The notes: generated by a model not told the origin, from the letters alone. Counted from the first letter of the stretch, positions 1 to 8,261 are shown. The stretch: 21,311 nt of DNA from Pseudomonadales bacterium (GCA_016763235.1 JAESUE010000200.1:1-21311); one strand, 5' to 3'. Program-made: numbers and translations.

Positions 1-1
1 A

Positions 2-226
2 ACACCGGCTAAGGTTTTAGAACAGGCATTACTCAAACTTAGCAGAAAGCGCTTGCCATCAGAAAAGACTGAGTTCAGGACGCCCCCTGACAAAGCCGTC
101 TCCTCGCTGTTCAGATCGTCAATTTTAACAGATCAAAAACTGAACATATACTATTTGCCTAGGAGGGTGTTAGAGTCAAACCGGAATGTTAAAACGCTAC
201 TGCGTGGTAATTTAACCCCCATGTGA
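2..226 (+). CDS. Possible C-terminal end of an unidentified gene cut by the window edge
   Basis: A frame is open from the window edge for 74 codons to a TGA at 224-226. The translation is basic and contains stretches such as KVLEQALLKLSRKRLP and NIYYLPRRVL. I do not recognise a family. An open frame of this length at a window edge can arise by chance, and no start is visible. The next gene begins 132 bp downstream on the same strand. Treat as a candidate only. Confidence 0.3.
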   Translation, partial: TPAKVLEQALLKLSRKRLPSEKTEFRTPPDKAVSSLFRSSILTDQKLNIYYLPRRVLESNRNVKTLLRGNLTPM

Positions 227-358
227 CCTAGTGCCCATACAGACTACTATTAAACTGCTTAAATTGTAGGACAGTTCTTTACTGTCATGTTTTCTCAATC
301 TTGACCTAGAGAACCAAACAAACCAAAACTCTCCAATAGAACACCACGGAAGACCAAT

Positions 359-1186
359 ATGCGCAATTTAATCATTTCACTGGTCGCTGTAATCATGATC
401 ACCGGCGTAGGAAAGGTGTTAGCTGAACCCAGACCACCCGTGCTGCTTGGTGAAAAATATACGGTAAAATATTTTGACTTCGAAGATATAAACCAACTTT
501 CATCGCTGACAAGATGGGGGGACGACCCATCTCTTCTAGAAAATGGCTATCTCAGGTGCCCTGTTGGAAGTGGTCTTTACAAGGGTTTAGGGAAAAAATT
601 ATTTTTTATAGAGGGAGATGAGACTCCGAGCATTCAAAACCTATCGAATCGCAACAATGAACGGCCTATTTCGGCAACCATGGAGTTTGATTTGTGGCTC
701 GATGAAACGTTTCAAAAAAATGGTGCCGACAATGAAGCGGGGAAGTTCTCAGGGTTTGAGGGTATTTATGACCAACAAGCAGGCTGGGGCGGAAAGAAAG
801 TAACGGATGAACATCAAAATAGTTGGTCCGTTAGAATTGCCCATGGAAAAGAGAATGCGGAAGGACAAGTTCCAATTGGCTTGTACGTATACCATCCGGG
901 TATGCCAACTACTTACGGCACAGCCATTGATCCAAAGTTTAGCCTAAAAAAACAGCAGTTCTATAACATTAAATTGTATATAAAACTGAATGATATAGGG
1001 GAATCAAACGGAATATTAGTACTGTCCGTCGATGGGCATGAAATATACCGAGGAGAAGCGTGGCTTCTAAGAACTCATCCAGATGTGCGTATAGTGTCGG
1101 CCTGGCTTGATGTCTATATCGGTGGCACAACACCCTCAAAACAAGATACGTATGTATTAATGGATAACCTGAAAATATCCTACTGA
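359..1186 (+). CDS. Secreted polysaccharide lyase family 14-like protein
   Basis: The 275-residue product starts with a clear signal peptide (hydrophobic core at residues 3-20, likely cleavage after KVLA at about 22), so it is exported and probably periplasmic or secreted. The mature part reads like the beta-jelly-roll domain of PL14-like polysaccharide lyases: GKFSGFEG (128-135), GWGG (142-145), WSVRI (156-160), IGLYVYHP (173-180), and a C-terminal YIGGTTPSKQDTYVLMDN block (253-270). Those motifs are what I see. The family call is from memory of the pattern, and the substrate (alginate or another uronate polymer) is inference. A GGAAG Shine-Dalgarno at 348-352 lies 6 nt before the ATG. No other carbohydrate-active gene is adjacent, so it looks like a single-gene unit, facing the convergent gene at 1335-2921. 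Confidence 0.72.
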   Translation: MRNLIISLVAVIMITGVGKVLAEPRPPVLLGEKYTVKYFDFEDINQLSSLTRWGDDPSLLENGYLRCPVGSGLYKGLGKKLFFIEGDETPSIQNLSNRNNERPISATMEFDLWLDETFQKNGADNEAGKFSGFEGIYDQQAGWGGKKVTDEHQNSWSVRIAHGKENAEGQVPIGLYVYHPGMPTTYGTAIDPKFSLKKQQFYNIKLYIKLNDIGESNGILVLSVDGHEIYRGEAWLLRTHPDVRIVSAWLDVYIGGTTPSKQDTYVLMDNLKISY

Positions 1187-1246
1187 TAGCTGAAGATACA
1201 GGTTGGTAGGGGTATCTAAGCGACTCTTCCCCATGCTCTATTTTTT

Positions 1247-1314
1247 GCAACTACTCAGCTCACGCTCAAATTTTAACGCATTCTGAACTCTTACAGAGTT
1301 CGCTGAGGTGTTAC
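1247..1314 (+). mobile_element. MITE-like palindromic element, copy A (68 bp)
   Basis: This is the longest of three copies of a small palindromic repeat. The left arm GCAACTACTCAGC pairs with the right arm GCTGAGGTGTTAC. Inside, GAACTC-TTACA-GAGTTC (1285-1301) forms a second hairpin. The copy carries 11 nt in its centre that the other two lack. It is flanked on both sides by the same 8 bp, TATTTTTT (1239-1246 and 1315-1322), or 9 bp CTATTTTTT if shifted by one, as expected for a target-site duplication, although T-rich flanks are weak evidence alone. It sits between two convergent genes, where the hairpins could also act in transcription termination. Confidence 0.75.
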
Positions 1315-1334
1315 TATTTTTTTAATCGCCTGAT

Positions 1335-2921
1335 TTAAGCCAAACCATCATTACTGCTTCTATAAGGCGCATCATTTACACCCTGTTTTTTATGCCGGGT
1401 ACAACGATTGGTTTCACCTTCGATATATTGGGCGGGAACTTGCTGTCGTTGAATTTTCTCACCACAGATTTCTCCGGGACGAGTCTCGCATTGGCACACC
1501 GGCTGATCATAATGCCTACGCCACTTTGCGTAGGCTTCTTGCGATACAAGGCATTTTTCCGCTACATAGGACTCGGTATCGTCCATATACTTACTCATAT
1601 CCTCCAGAGGGATGGAAAGATGCCCAATACCAGGATGAAAGTTAATAAAACTAAGACCTAAGGAATCAAGTTTTTTCAAGAAATTATCAGCACCAGAATC
1701 TACCAAGCGTATTTTATCCCTTCTTAAAACAACGACTTCTTCACGCAGCTGATGTGTAATCTCTTCTTTGTAGAGCAGTTCCATCTCCTTTACTTGGCAA
1801 ATTTCTTTTAGGCGAGCAATTTCTTCAACTTCATTTTCCTCAAGACGCCTCTGGAAATTTTGTTTGAGGGCCATAATCTCCTTTTTCTCATGTTTGACGG
1901 CTTTTTGAAGTTTTGTTTCTACACTTTCTTCCAACGAAGCAATCTGAGATTTTTGCGAAGTAAGCTGTTGTTTCTGTGCTTCGTTTTGCTCGGTTAAGCT
2001 ATTAATAAAACTCTGTAAACGCCGTTTCTGTATTTTAAAATGCTGCCCTTCTTTTTGGCGCTCAAACTGATGCTCTGCAAGCTCCTTGGTTTTGGCATTT
2101 TCAAGTGTGGTTAGGCGCAAGCGCAATTTCCGCAATAAACTGGCTGTTTTTGCGCGGCTGACTTCATCCTCTTGCCCTTGTGCAGGAGGATATTCTTGGT
2201 TTTGCGGTGCTTGCTGAGGTGGATATTGAGGTCGAGGGGCTCCATTCCAATCTGGGGGCGGTTGCTGCCACTGGGCAGGTTGTGGTGGTGGCCAATTACC
2301 GTTTGGAGGCATTCCAGGCTGAGCACCCCACTGCGAAGCTGCCTGGGGGTTACCCCAGCCAGGAGAAGGCGCACCGTAAGGCGCTTGTTGCTGTGGAGCC
2401 TGCTGAGGCGGAGCTTGGGCAGCCCACGCTGGCTGCTGGGCAGGGGCCGAAGCTTCATTGTTTCCCGCGCCTGGGCCTTGAGTGGGGAGACAAATTTTAT
2501 TTTCTTTTATCAGCGAAACCATCATTTTGAAGTCATCGGCTGCGCCGGACATATTCGGGTCCCACGTTGCATTTTGCTGCCAAGCAATCGGACATTGACT
2601 ATGACAAACAAGACGAATGGGGCCGGACCCCAAATCTGGGCCAGGTGCTGCTATTTCAGCCATATGTCGGAGCGGCACATTCCAGGACTTGTTGATACTG
2701 CCATCATCACAAAAGTCCACAAGAAAAAGAACACACGCTGTAATATTGAGGGATAAATCCACTACCAAATAAGCCGCACGCGCCTCCTGTCCACCAAACT
2801 CGGGAATGGTAGCATAGGTATCAAGAACGGCTTCAAATTCAGAAAAAGGCATCTGTTTGGAAATAGTGTTTTTTCCAAATAACAGAACAACTTCCGAACA
2901 ATCAGTTTGATTTGTAAACAT
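1335..2921 (-). CDS. Unrecognised protein: N-terminal domain, Pro/Gln-rich linker, long coiled coil, Cys-rich C-terminus
   Basis: The 528-residue protein has four visible parts. Residues 1-147 look globular, with several cysteines (C8, C63, C71, C106, C110, C144). Residues 148-250 are a low-complexity Pro/Gln/Ala/Trp linker with many PP and QQ steps and PQ-type repeats. Residues about 255-405 are a highly charged heptad-like coiled coil rich in E, K, Q, R and L. Residues 410-528 form a small domain (FINFHPGIGHLSIPLEDM at 426-443) ending with C476, C478, C486 and C507 plus H510, which could bind a metal. No signal peptide or membrane segment is seen, so it is probably cytoplasmic. Such architecture suits a scaffold or filament-forming protein, but I cannot assign a function. 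A GTGAAG motif precedes the ATG. No operon partner is evident: about 360 bp separates it from the transglutaminase gene upstream. Confidence 0.75.
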   Translation of the reverse strand: MFTNQTDCSEVVLLFGKNTISKQMPFSEFEAVLDTYATIPEFGGQEARAAYLVVDLSLNITACVLFLVDFCDDGSINKSWNVPLRHMAEIAAPGPDLGSGPIRLVCHSQCPIAWQQNATWDPNMSGAADDFKMMVSLIKENKICLPTQGPGAGNNEASAPAQQPAWAAQAPPQQAPQQQAPYGAPSPGWGNPQAASQWGAQPGMPPNGNWPPPQPAQWQQPPPDWNGAPRPQYPPQQAPQNQEYPPAQGQEDEVSRAKTASLLRKLRLRLTTLENAKTKELAEHQFERQKEGQHFKIQKRRLQSFINSLTEQNEAQKQQLTSQKSQIASLEESVETKLQKAVKHEKKEIMALKQNFQRRLEENEVEEIARLKEICQVKEMELLYKEEITHQLREEVVVLRRDKIRLVDSGADNFLKKLDSLGLSFINFHPGIGHLSIPLEDMSKYMDDTESYVAEKCLVSQEAYAKWRRHYDQPVCQCETRPGEICGEKIQRQQVPAQYIEGETNRCTRHKKQGVNDAPYRSSNDGLA

Positions 2922-3280
2922 TCAACTTCACAGTAAGTATGATGGCACGGTGCCTCAATTAATTCCGCCGCAATAACACATTCGCAGACTGGCGCTTATA
3001 CAATAGCCAATTTGATGTCACGAATAATGCCTTTGGAAAGAGGTAAAATAACTTCCTACTACCCAGTCTAGACTTTGATTCAATTCTACGCCTCGCATAA
3101 CTCGGAAAAATCATTTCTCTATCCAATTATAACGACTTACCCCACTCAGGTTTGATCTCAAAATGAACATCATACATATGCCTTTATAGATAGTGGTGCT
3201 GCAGCTGCGTCTATTTTGCGGTATAACGGCCCTAAGAATTGCATGAGACCACGTTGGCACAGAGAGGATATAGATACGTC
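2922..3280. other. Intergenic region without a convincing gene
   Basis: This 359-bp stretch lies between the end of the tgpA-like gene and the start of the coiled-coil gene, both on the minus strand. It presumably carries the terminator of the former and the promoter of the latter. I found only very short open frames (under 30 codons) with no recognisable motifs, and no strong hairpin with a T-run. Confidence 0.6.
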
Positions 3281-5359
3281 TTAAACAGAAAATGCGCTCA
3301 CCTGTTTTCGGAATTGATTGACCCGCTGTTTACGCCCTACTCCATCCCGGTCAAGCGGTCGATAGTTTATCTGCACATAAAGCGCAGTAATACGCAAAAC
3401 CCCTTCAGCCATCTCTGGAGAGTTAACAGCTACGCGATGGGCAAACGCTGTCTCCCCTTCACTTACCCCCTTATTAAAACCACGCTTTGACAGCTTTCTG
3501 CAAAACCTGAGGTATAGACGTTGCTCGGGTGGCATTCGAGGTTTTCGCTTGGAATAAACATCAAATATAAAGATCAAAAATAATAGACTGCTCAGCCCCC
3601 CCAATAGAACGAGCATCACAGTCTTTGTGCTTGAGGAACCAAATAGTTTGTAGAAGAGGTCTGTCTGAAGACGACCGTTGTAGCCCACCACTTTCTGTAT
3701 CCACAACATACGCAGATAATCTATGCTGTGGCGTAATCGCCTAACGCCAGGTATATCCCTGTAACGAAGTAACGATAGAGGGCTATTAGCAAGGAAGCGC
3801 CTTGAATCGCCGAGTGCGTCTTCTATGCCTTTTTCGACGCGTGCCGGCGAGACTGCGGCGGTAGGGTCTACTCTGACCCAACCCCGCTTTGGCAACCACA
3901 CTTCGGCCCATGCGTGTGCATCAAATTGATACACTAATAAATAGTTATCCAGGCTACTTTGCTCTCCCCCTTGATAACCAACGACTACCCTGGCAGGTAT
4001 CCCTACGCTTCGAGCTAAAAAGGTAAATGTACTGGCATAGTGCTCACAGAACCCCCGGCGAGTGGTAAATAAAAACTGGTCAATACTATCCGTTCCCAGT
4101 AAAGGCGGGCGAAGTGTGTAATAAAATTTCTGCTCCCGAAAATGGGCGAGTATTTGTGATATAAAAGCCTCGTCTGAACCGCTTTCTTTCCTCACATTTT
4201 CTGCCCACTGTCGTGAGCGCTCATTACCCGATGCCGGTAGTTTTAAATTTCTTTTTCTTTGATATTGCCAGTGCATCCCATCAGGCGGGCCGGTGAGAGT
4301 GGTTGAAGAAAGCGATTCCACTTGGTATACAAAGGGCTCGGTAAGGGGCTTTGCCACAGAAAGGCTAAAACCATCATCCATGTTAATATTTGCACTTAAT
4401 GGATGAGCCCAGTCTAGGGCGAACAACCAGGGCTTGTCGCTCGCCTCCATGATAATTTTATAGCGAAAATAGTTGTCGCCCTGGTCTCTGCGGTTTAAAA
4501 ACCATGCGTTATATTCACTGCCTTGCCGCTTCGTTGCATCTTGGTCTTTTTTAGACAAAGAGCGCAGTTCAACCCCTCTATCCGCGTGTCTCCATCGCCT
4601 CCCATCAAAATCATCCAACACCAAGGCTCGCCAGTAACGCTCGGCAGGTAACGGTATGTTCCTTTCAAACTTTGCACGGAACGCTACGCTGTCATTTTCT
4701 CCCAAGCGAGCGATGTCTCCTGGGGACATTTCATCACTCAAGCCCATCCTTGCGTGGTGGTTATCAAATTGAATACTCCAAAATGCTTCAATTCTAGGAA
4801 CAAATAGAAAGAGAACAACCATAATAGGAAGGCTCTTTAATACGAGATAAAAGGCACTTTTACTGCTGCCTTTCCAATGCGTAGAAGGCTGGTTAATTGA
4901 AATTAATGCAGCGCTAATAACCACGCAGCTAAACAATAAATACAACGCTTTGCTAAAAGCTTGGTCGAATAAAAATGCAGTGGCGACGACAAAATAACTT
5001 AATGTCACCACCATATGTGCGTCGCGTACCGTTTTAGCTTCAAGCAACTTAAAGGTATAGGCAAGCAACAATAACCCCACCCCGGCTAAAGGGCCGATCA
5101 CGGTGCCATACGCAAGATATACAGCACTAAACCCCGAAATAACCAACAAAAACCGAACCCCTTTGCCTGGCAAGGGCCAATGCCGCATATTGGAAACAAT
5201 CCTCCATACCAGACACAGCCCAACCAAAGAGATCACCCAGTAGGAATGCTTGGAAATATGAGGAGTTATTACAACAATATGAGAGACAATTAAAAAAGCC
5301 AGGGTATTCTTCGGGAGCGAAACGGCATCGTCATTAGTCATCTTTGGCAAAAACCCCAT
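3281..5359 (-). CDS. tgpA: TgpA-like membrane transglutaminase (DUF3488 - transglutaminase core - DUF4129)
   Basis: The 692-residue protein begins with a bundle of hydrophobic helices (about residues 20-187; roughly six to seven segments), the DUF3488-type membrane part. A large periplasmic region follows, with a transglutaminase-like core whose Cys-His-Asp triad is intact: C438 in TRRGFCEHYAS, H482 in DAHAWAEVW and D498 in VRVDPTA. One more membrane helix (about 581-600) precedes a cytoplasmic C-terminal domain of DUF4129 type. Length and order match TgpA of Pseudomonas aeruginosa, described as important for viability; the peptide substrate in the periplasm is not settled. The gene overlaps the upstream DUF58 gene by 26 bp. 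An internal ATG at 5341, with an 8-bp overlap, is an equally possible start since neither has a clear Shine-Dalgarno. It is the last gene of the moxR-DUF58-tgpA operon. Confidence 0.9.
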   Translation of the reverse strand: MGFLPKMTNDDAVSLPKNTLAFLIVSHIVVITPHISKHSYWVISLVGLCLVWRIVSNMRHWPLPGKGVRFLLVISGFSAVYLAYGTVIGPLAGVGLLLLAYTFKLLEAKTVRDAHMVVTLSYFVVATAFLFDQAFSKALYLLFSCVVISAALISINQPSTHWKGSSKSAFYLVLKSLPIMVVLFLFVPRIEAFWSIQFDNHHARMGLSDEMSPGDIARLGENDSVAFRAKFERNIPLPAERYWRALVLDDFDGRRWRHADRGVELRSLSKKDQDATKRQGSEYNAWFLNRRDQGDNYFRYKIIMEASDKPWLFALDWAHPLSANINMDDGFSLSVAKPLTEPFVYQVESLSSTTLTGPPDGMHWQYQRKRNLKLPASGNERSRQWAENVRKESGSDEAFISQILAHFREQKFYYTLRPPLLGTDSIDQFLFTTRRGFCEHYASTFTFLARSVGIPARVVVGYQGGEQSSLDNYLLVYQFDAHAWAEVWLPKRGWVRVDPTAAVSPARVEKGIEDALGDSRRFLANSPLSLLRYRDIPGVRRLRHSIDYLRMLWIQKVVGYNGRLQTDLFYKLFGSSSTKTVMLVLLGGLSSLLFLIFIFDVYSKRKPRMPPEQRLYLRFCRKLSKRGFNKGVSEGETAFAHRVAVNSPEMAEGVLRITALYVQINYRPLDRDGVGRKQRVNQFRKQVSAFSV

Positions 5360-6350
5360 CGCTGCAGCCGAATAATGCCACTGTTTTCAGAGCCAGAAAA
5401 ACATGGGCATCCCCGCAATCAAGTGGGATTTCGCTACTGGGAAGCCTCAGCCCAAAGGCCTCCTGTTTTTGGGCATACGTTAAAATCCAATAGGTCATTG
5501 CCGATAAACGCTGCTCTTGATTAATATTGGGCCAGTTAAGCCAGTCAATCCAGTTGGAATCTCCGGAGTAACCTTGATATGTTTTAGTATGAAGCCCCCG
5601 CCCTTTAGCAAACGCCTTCCAATCAACATGCTTGGGCGAGTCACCTTGGCGATAAACTCTCAACTCAGCAACATCCTCTACGCCTTCCTGCGCTGTACTT
5701 TGCTGATAACCCTGACCTACATCACTACTCTGTTGTCTCGGGCTGTCAAAAGGTTTGGGATACACAAGACAAGAAAGCTGTAAATCTATCCAAGACCAGG
5801 ATCGTATTAAACCAAGCGGATAAACTGTTTGAAGATGAAACCGGCCAGGCTTGCACCACCCTCGCTGTTGCGCTATGAAAGGAATAGCGACGAGTGACTG
5901 CCCACTGGAATCGAGTGATGCAACGACAGTATGCTGGCCTGGAATATGCAGCCGTAACGATTGCCCAACGGTGTTATTCGTATTATTTATTTTGATATGA
6001 AAACATAACGTCTCACCCGCGCCCACTGGAATAGCGCCTGCTCGCTCCAGTATTAGGCCAGAGAGATTTCGATACGTGGCAAAAATGGCGTTCAAAAATA
6101 AACTCACCAACAAAAAACATAAAGCCAAAATGAGATTATTCTGATAATTAATTCCGGCAAGGAATAAAGTCATCACCACACCTAAAAACATCAGGCCATT
6201 AAGTGTTGGAAAAATAAAGATCCTACGATGATCAAGCACAACCTGTTCAGATGGGGGGATACGTTTTTCAAGCCAGATGCCGACTCTCTTTCTTATCAAT
6301 GCATCAATGCGGCTGGGAATAAATCGTTTCACACTAAGCAGTGTGTTCAT
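5334..6350 (-). CDS. DUF58 family membrane-anchored protein
   Basis: The 338-residue product has two membrane helices (about 45-63 and 72-92) followed by a soluble part containing the DUF58 signature YRQGDSPKHVDWKAFAK (233-249), in which Gly-Asp-Ser-Pro and the Asp-Trp-Lys step are typical. DUF58 proteins are regularly encoded beside MoxR ATPases and are thought to be their partners; the molecular role is not firmly known. I chose the ATG at 6350, 7 bp after the MoxR stop codon, rather than a longer frame starting at 6419. The extra 23 residues overlap the MoxR coding end and do not look like a DUF58 N-terminus. The 3' end overlaps the tgpA-like gene, which points to translational coupling. 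Confidence 0.88.
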   Translation of the reverse strand: MNTLLSVKRFIPSRIDALIRKRVGIWLEKRIPPSEQVVLDHRRIFIFPTLNGLMFLGVVMTLFLAGINYQNNLILALCFLLVSLFLNAIFATYRNLSGLILERAGAIPVGAGETLCFHIKINNTNNTVGQSLRLHIPGQHTVVASLDSSGQSLVAIPFIAQQRGWCKPGRFHLQTVYPLGLIRSWSWIDLQLSCLVYPKPFDSPRQQSSDVGQGYQQSTAQEGVEDVAELRVYRQGDSPKHVDWKAFAKGRGLHTKTYQGYSGDSNWIDWLNWPNINQEQRLSAMTYWILTYAQKQEAFGLRLPSSEIPLDCGDAHVFLALKTVALFGCSDGVFAKDD

Positions 6351-6357
6351 AGAAAAC

Positions 6358-7269
6358 CTACCCAGAAATAGATATTCGCGAGAGCAGCACTTCACTTGCT
6401 TTACCGCTATCTTCACCAAACTGTGCGGAATTAATGTGCACTCTATGATCTAAAACAGCCGGTAAAACCGTCTGAATGTCCTCAGGAAGCACAAAATCAC
6501 GCCCATGAATCAAGGCCCATGCTTGCGCACTACGGGCGATAGCTACAGAACCACGGGGGGAGAGGCCCGTGTGAAAGCGCCCTGGCTGCCGTGTAAAGTG
6601 CGTCAACCTCAGAATATATTCAACCACAGCCCCAGACAAATGCACTTCCGCCGCCTGCGCCTGAAGCATACTCAAGTCAGCTGGCGTCACAATCCTGTCG
6701 ATATCTTTGGCCGCGATTGCTCCCCGCCTTCCCAACAATAGCTGCTTTTCAGCTTCAACAGGAGGATAACCAAGGTGGATTCGCATCAGAAAACGATCTA
6801 GTTGAGACTCAGGCAAGGGAAATGTACCCATTTGAGTCGAGGGGTTTTGCGTTGCAATGACAAAAAATAGATCTGGCAGAGGTCGTGTTTCCCCTTCCAC
6901 AGTAACCTGCCCTTCTTCCATGGCTTCAAGCAATGCGCTCTGAGTCTTGGGGCTGGCCCGATTTATTTCATCTGCGAGAATTAACTGGGCAAAAATTGGT
7001 CCCGCTTTAAAAGTAAAATCGCCTTTATCCTTGTCATAAATAGAAACACCAAGGATATCAGCGGGCAACAAGTCACTCGTGAACTGAATTCTTTTATAAC
7101 TCAGACTAAAAACTTGTGCCAAAACCTGTGACAGGGTAGTTTTCCCCATCCCAGGAAGATCTTCTATAAGTAGATTTCCTTTGGCCACCAAACACGCCAC
7201 TGCAAGACGTATTTGGTGCTCTTTACCCAATATAACCTTACCGGCTTCCTCTATCGCCTTAGATATCAA
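6358..7269 (-). CDS. MoxR family AAA+ ATPase
   Basis: The 303-residue protein is a full-length MoxR-type AAA+ ATPase. Visible motifs are Walker A (GMGKTT, 40-45), Walker B with catalytic acid (LILADE, 96-101), the MoxR-typical NRASPKTQSALLEAMEE stretch (103-119), sensor 1 (ATQNP, 139-143) and the arginine-finger region (PESQLDRF, 153-160). Family members act as chaperone-like ATPases, usually with a DUF58 or VWA partner, which is the next gene here. The start codon is TTG. It is supported by an AAGGAG Shine-Dalgarno 7 nt upstream, and no ATG start is available at the family's normal N-terminus. It is the first gene of the three-gene operon. Confidence 0.92.
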   Translation of the reverse strand: MISKAIEEAGKVILGKEHQIRLAVACLVAKGNLLIEDLPGMGKTTLSQVLAQVFSLSYKRIQFTSDLLPADILGVSIYDKDKGDFTFKAGPIFAQLILADEINRASPKTQSALLEAMEEGQVTVEGETRPLPDLFFVIATQNPSTQMGTFPLPESQLDRFLMRIHLGYPPVEAEKQLLLGRRGAIAAKDIDRIVTPADLSMLQAQAAEVHLSGAVVEYILRLTHFTRQPGRFHTGLSPRGSVAIARSAQAWALIHGRDFVLPEDIQTVLPAVLDHRVHINSAQFGEDSGKASEVLLSRISISG

Positions 7270-7276
7270 AGCGCTA

Positions 7277-7282
7277 CTCCTT
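7277..7282 (-). promoter_or_regulatory. Strong Shine-Dalgarno supporting a TTG start of the moxR-like gene
   Basis: On the minus strand AAGGAG is followed by 7 nt and then TTG at 7269-7267. The ideal ribosome-binding site makes the non-ATG start credible and fixes the N-terminus of the MoxR protein. Confidence 0.75.
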
Positions 7283-7803
7283 GAGAATTAATAGATCCAA
7301 ATTGGCTCATAGCGGTAAAACATACTCATTTATACTTATAAAAGCGTGGTTTCCGCCTTAAACAGCATTATTTTTAACTGCCACAGGCCTTTGTCAAATA
7401 GATGCCACAATTGCACTCTATTCTAGCAGCTGAAAACATACAGAACGTTTCGAGGTAATCAAAACGCCAGATTTAACTTATTTATCAATATTCGCTATCA
7501 AAAACATTTTCTATTTGCCAATGTGTTCACAACCAGCTAACATTCAAAAAACGCGGTGTTCCACCATAATGGTATATTGCATTTAATTCCCATGCGCCTA
7601 ATACTACTTAATCATAAGCGCATGGTGCTCAAGAAAAACATTCAATGTATCCTCTTAGTTTTAAGAGGCTTGAGAAAACCGAAGAATCTTCCAACTAATC
7701 ATAGGTTCTTTATATACCCTTTTACATTTAGGGTGTGACATAGCCAGTACGTTGTGGCGATAACTAATAATACAGTGATTTAAGCTGCCCTGACTGGCTG
7801 CTT

Positions 7804-7902
7804 ATGTTTATTTCCGACTTACATCTTCATTTGGAAAAAACAGACAATCAAATCATTCAGGCTTTACGGGCTCACGTTACGGAGTTCAAATTTACAAAAT
7901 AG
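7804..7902 (+). pseudogene. lpxH: N-terminal fragment of lpxH (UDP-2,3-diacylglucosamine hydrolase)
   Basis: The frame from the ATG reads MFISDLHLHLEKTDNQIIQA and ends at a TAG after 32 codons. FISDLHL near the start, with its metal-binding D-x-H (D5, H7), is the hallmark N-terminus of LpxH, a calcineurin-like metallophosphoesterase of lipid A synthesis that is normally about 240 residues long. The LpxH-like reading stops near codon 22, exactly where a repeat shared with 11082-11111 begins. The following 200 bp hold no more LpxH motifs (no GNHD or GHTH). It is therefore a truncated relic. LpxH is usually essential, so an intact copy or LpxI should exist elsewhere in the genome. Identification rests on a short stretch. 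Confidence 0.6.
7871..7900 (+). repeat. Short repeat, family 2, copy 1
   Basis: CTCACGTTACGGAGTTCAAA is nearly the same as CTCACGTTTCGGAGTTCAGA at 11082-11101 (two mismatches in 20), and an AAAATA follows both. Its words CTCACG, GAGTTC and AAATTT also occur, in a different arrangement, in the MITE-like element, so it may be a rearranged relative. It begins where the lpxH fragment loses its similarity. GAGTTCAA here is matched by TTGAACTC about 60 bp downstream (7946-7953). Confidence 0.45.
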
Positions 7903-7949
7903 TCGATACAGACCATAAATAACGTATCATTTAGCTTGTGTCATATTGA

Positions 7950-8045
7950 ACTCTGAAATTTAAGCTACAAGACCATATTGAAGCAACTTTAGAACACCTA
8001 ATAAAGGCCGGCGCTGAGGTATTAGGTTTGAATATTGAAGCCTAA
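7950..8045 (+). pseudogene. Short coding remnant of unknown origin
   Basis: A frame with no start codon is open from just after a TGA at 7947 to a TAA at 8043. It reads like a real protein end, KFKLQDHIEATLEHLIKAGA followed by EVLGLNIEA, an amphipathic helix with a clean C-terminus. I do not recognise the parent family. It is not in frame with the lpxH fragment and shows no LpxH motif. It could be the end of another gene joined here by deletion, or chance. Confidence 0.3.
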
Positions 8046-8172
8046 GTCTATATTGGCTTTTGAAATACCTGCCTTACTAGATAAAAATACTCAAAGCATA
8101 GTTATTTTAAGTAAATACGAGTTTTGGCCCTTAACTATATTATCCCGATCAATAATTTTGTCTCGATTAAAA

Positions 8173-8228
8173 ATAACTACTCAGCGAACTCTGCTATGCA
8201 CGAATTTGAGCGTGAGCTAAGTAATTAC
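8173..8228 (-). mobile_element. MITE-like palindromic element, copy C (56 bp, inverted orientation)
   Basis: Read on the minus strand, this copy starts GTAATTACTTAGCTCACGCT and ends CAGAGTTCGCTGAGTAGTTA. It matches copies A and B over a left block of about 24 nt and a right block of 19 nt, with three to four differences. The flanks GATTAAAA (8165-8172) and AATTAAAA (8229-8236) agree at 7 of 8 positions, in the same register as the direct repeats of the other copies. It lies in opposite orientation to copy B, 148 bp before the Lar-like gene. Confidence 0.72.
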
Positions 8229-8261
8229 AATTAAAATACCAAAAATCATGCGACCAAGTTT

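Noticed and set aside
2172..2756. Long plus-strand frame opposite the Pro/Gln-rich linker
   Set aside because: It is an antisense shadow caused by the repetitive composition of the linker; the minus-strand gene explains the region.
3239..3490. 83-codon open frame on the plus strand
   Set aside because: It lies mostly antisense to the C-terminal end of the tgpA-like gene and has no motif or ribosome-binding site.
7556..7738. 60-codon open frame on the plus strand with an internal inverted repeat
   Set aside because: There is no motif, no good ribosome-binding site, and the A+T-rich region produces such frames by chance.
8035..8220. 61-codon open frame on the plus strand after the gene remnants
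   Set aside because: It starts with TTG, has no Shine-Dalgarno, gives a low-complexity Ile/Leu/Ser product and runs into repeat copy C.
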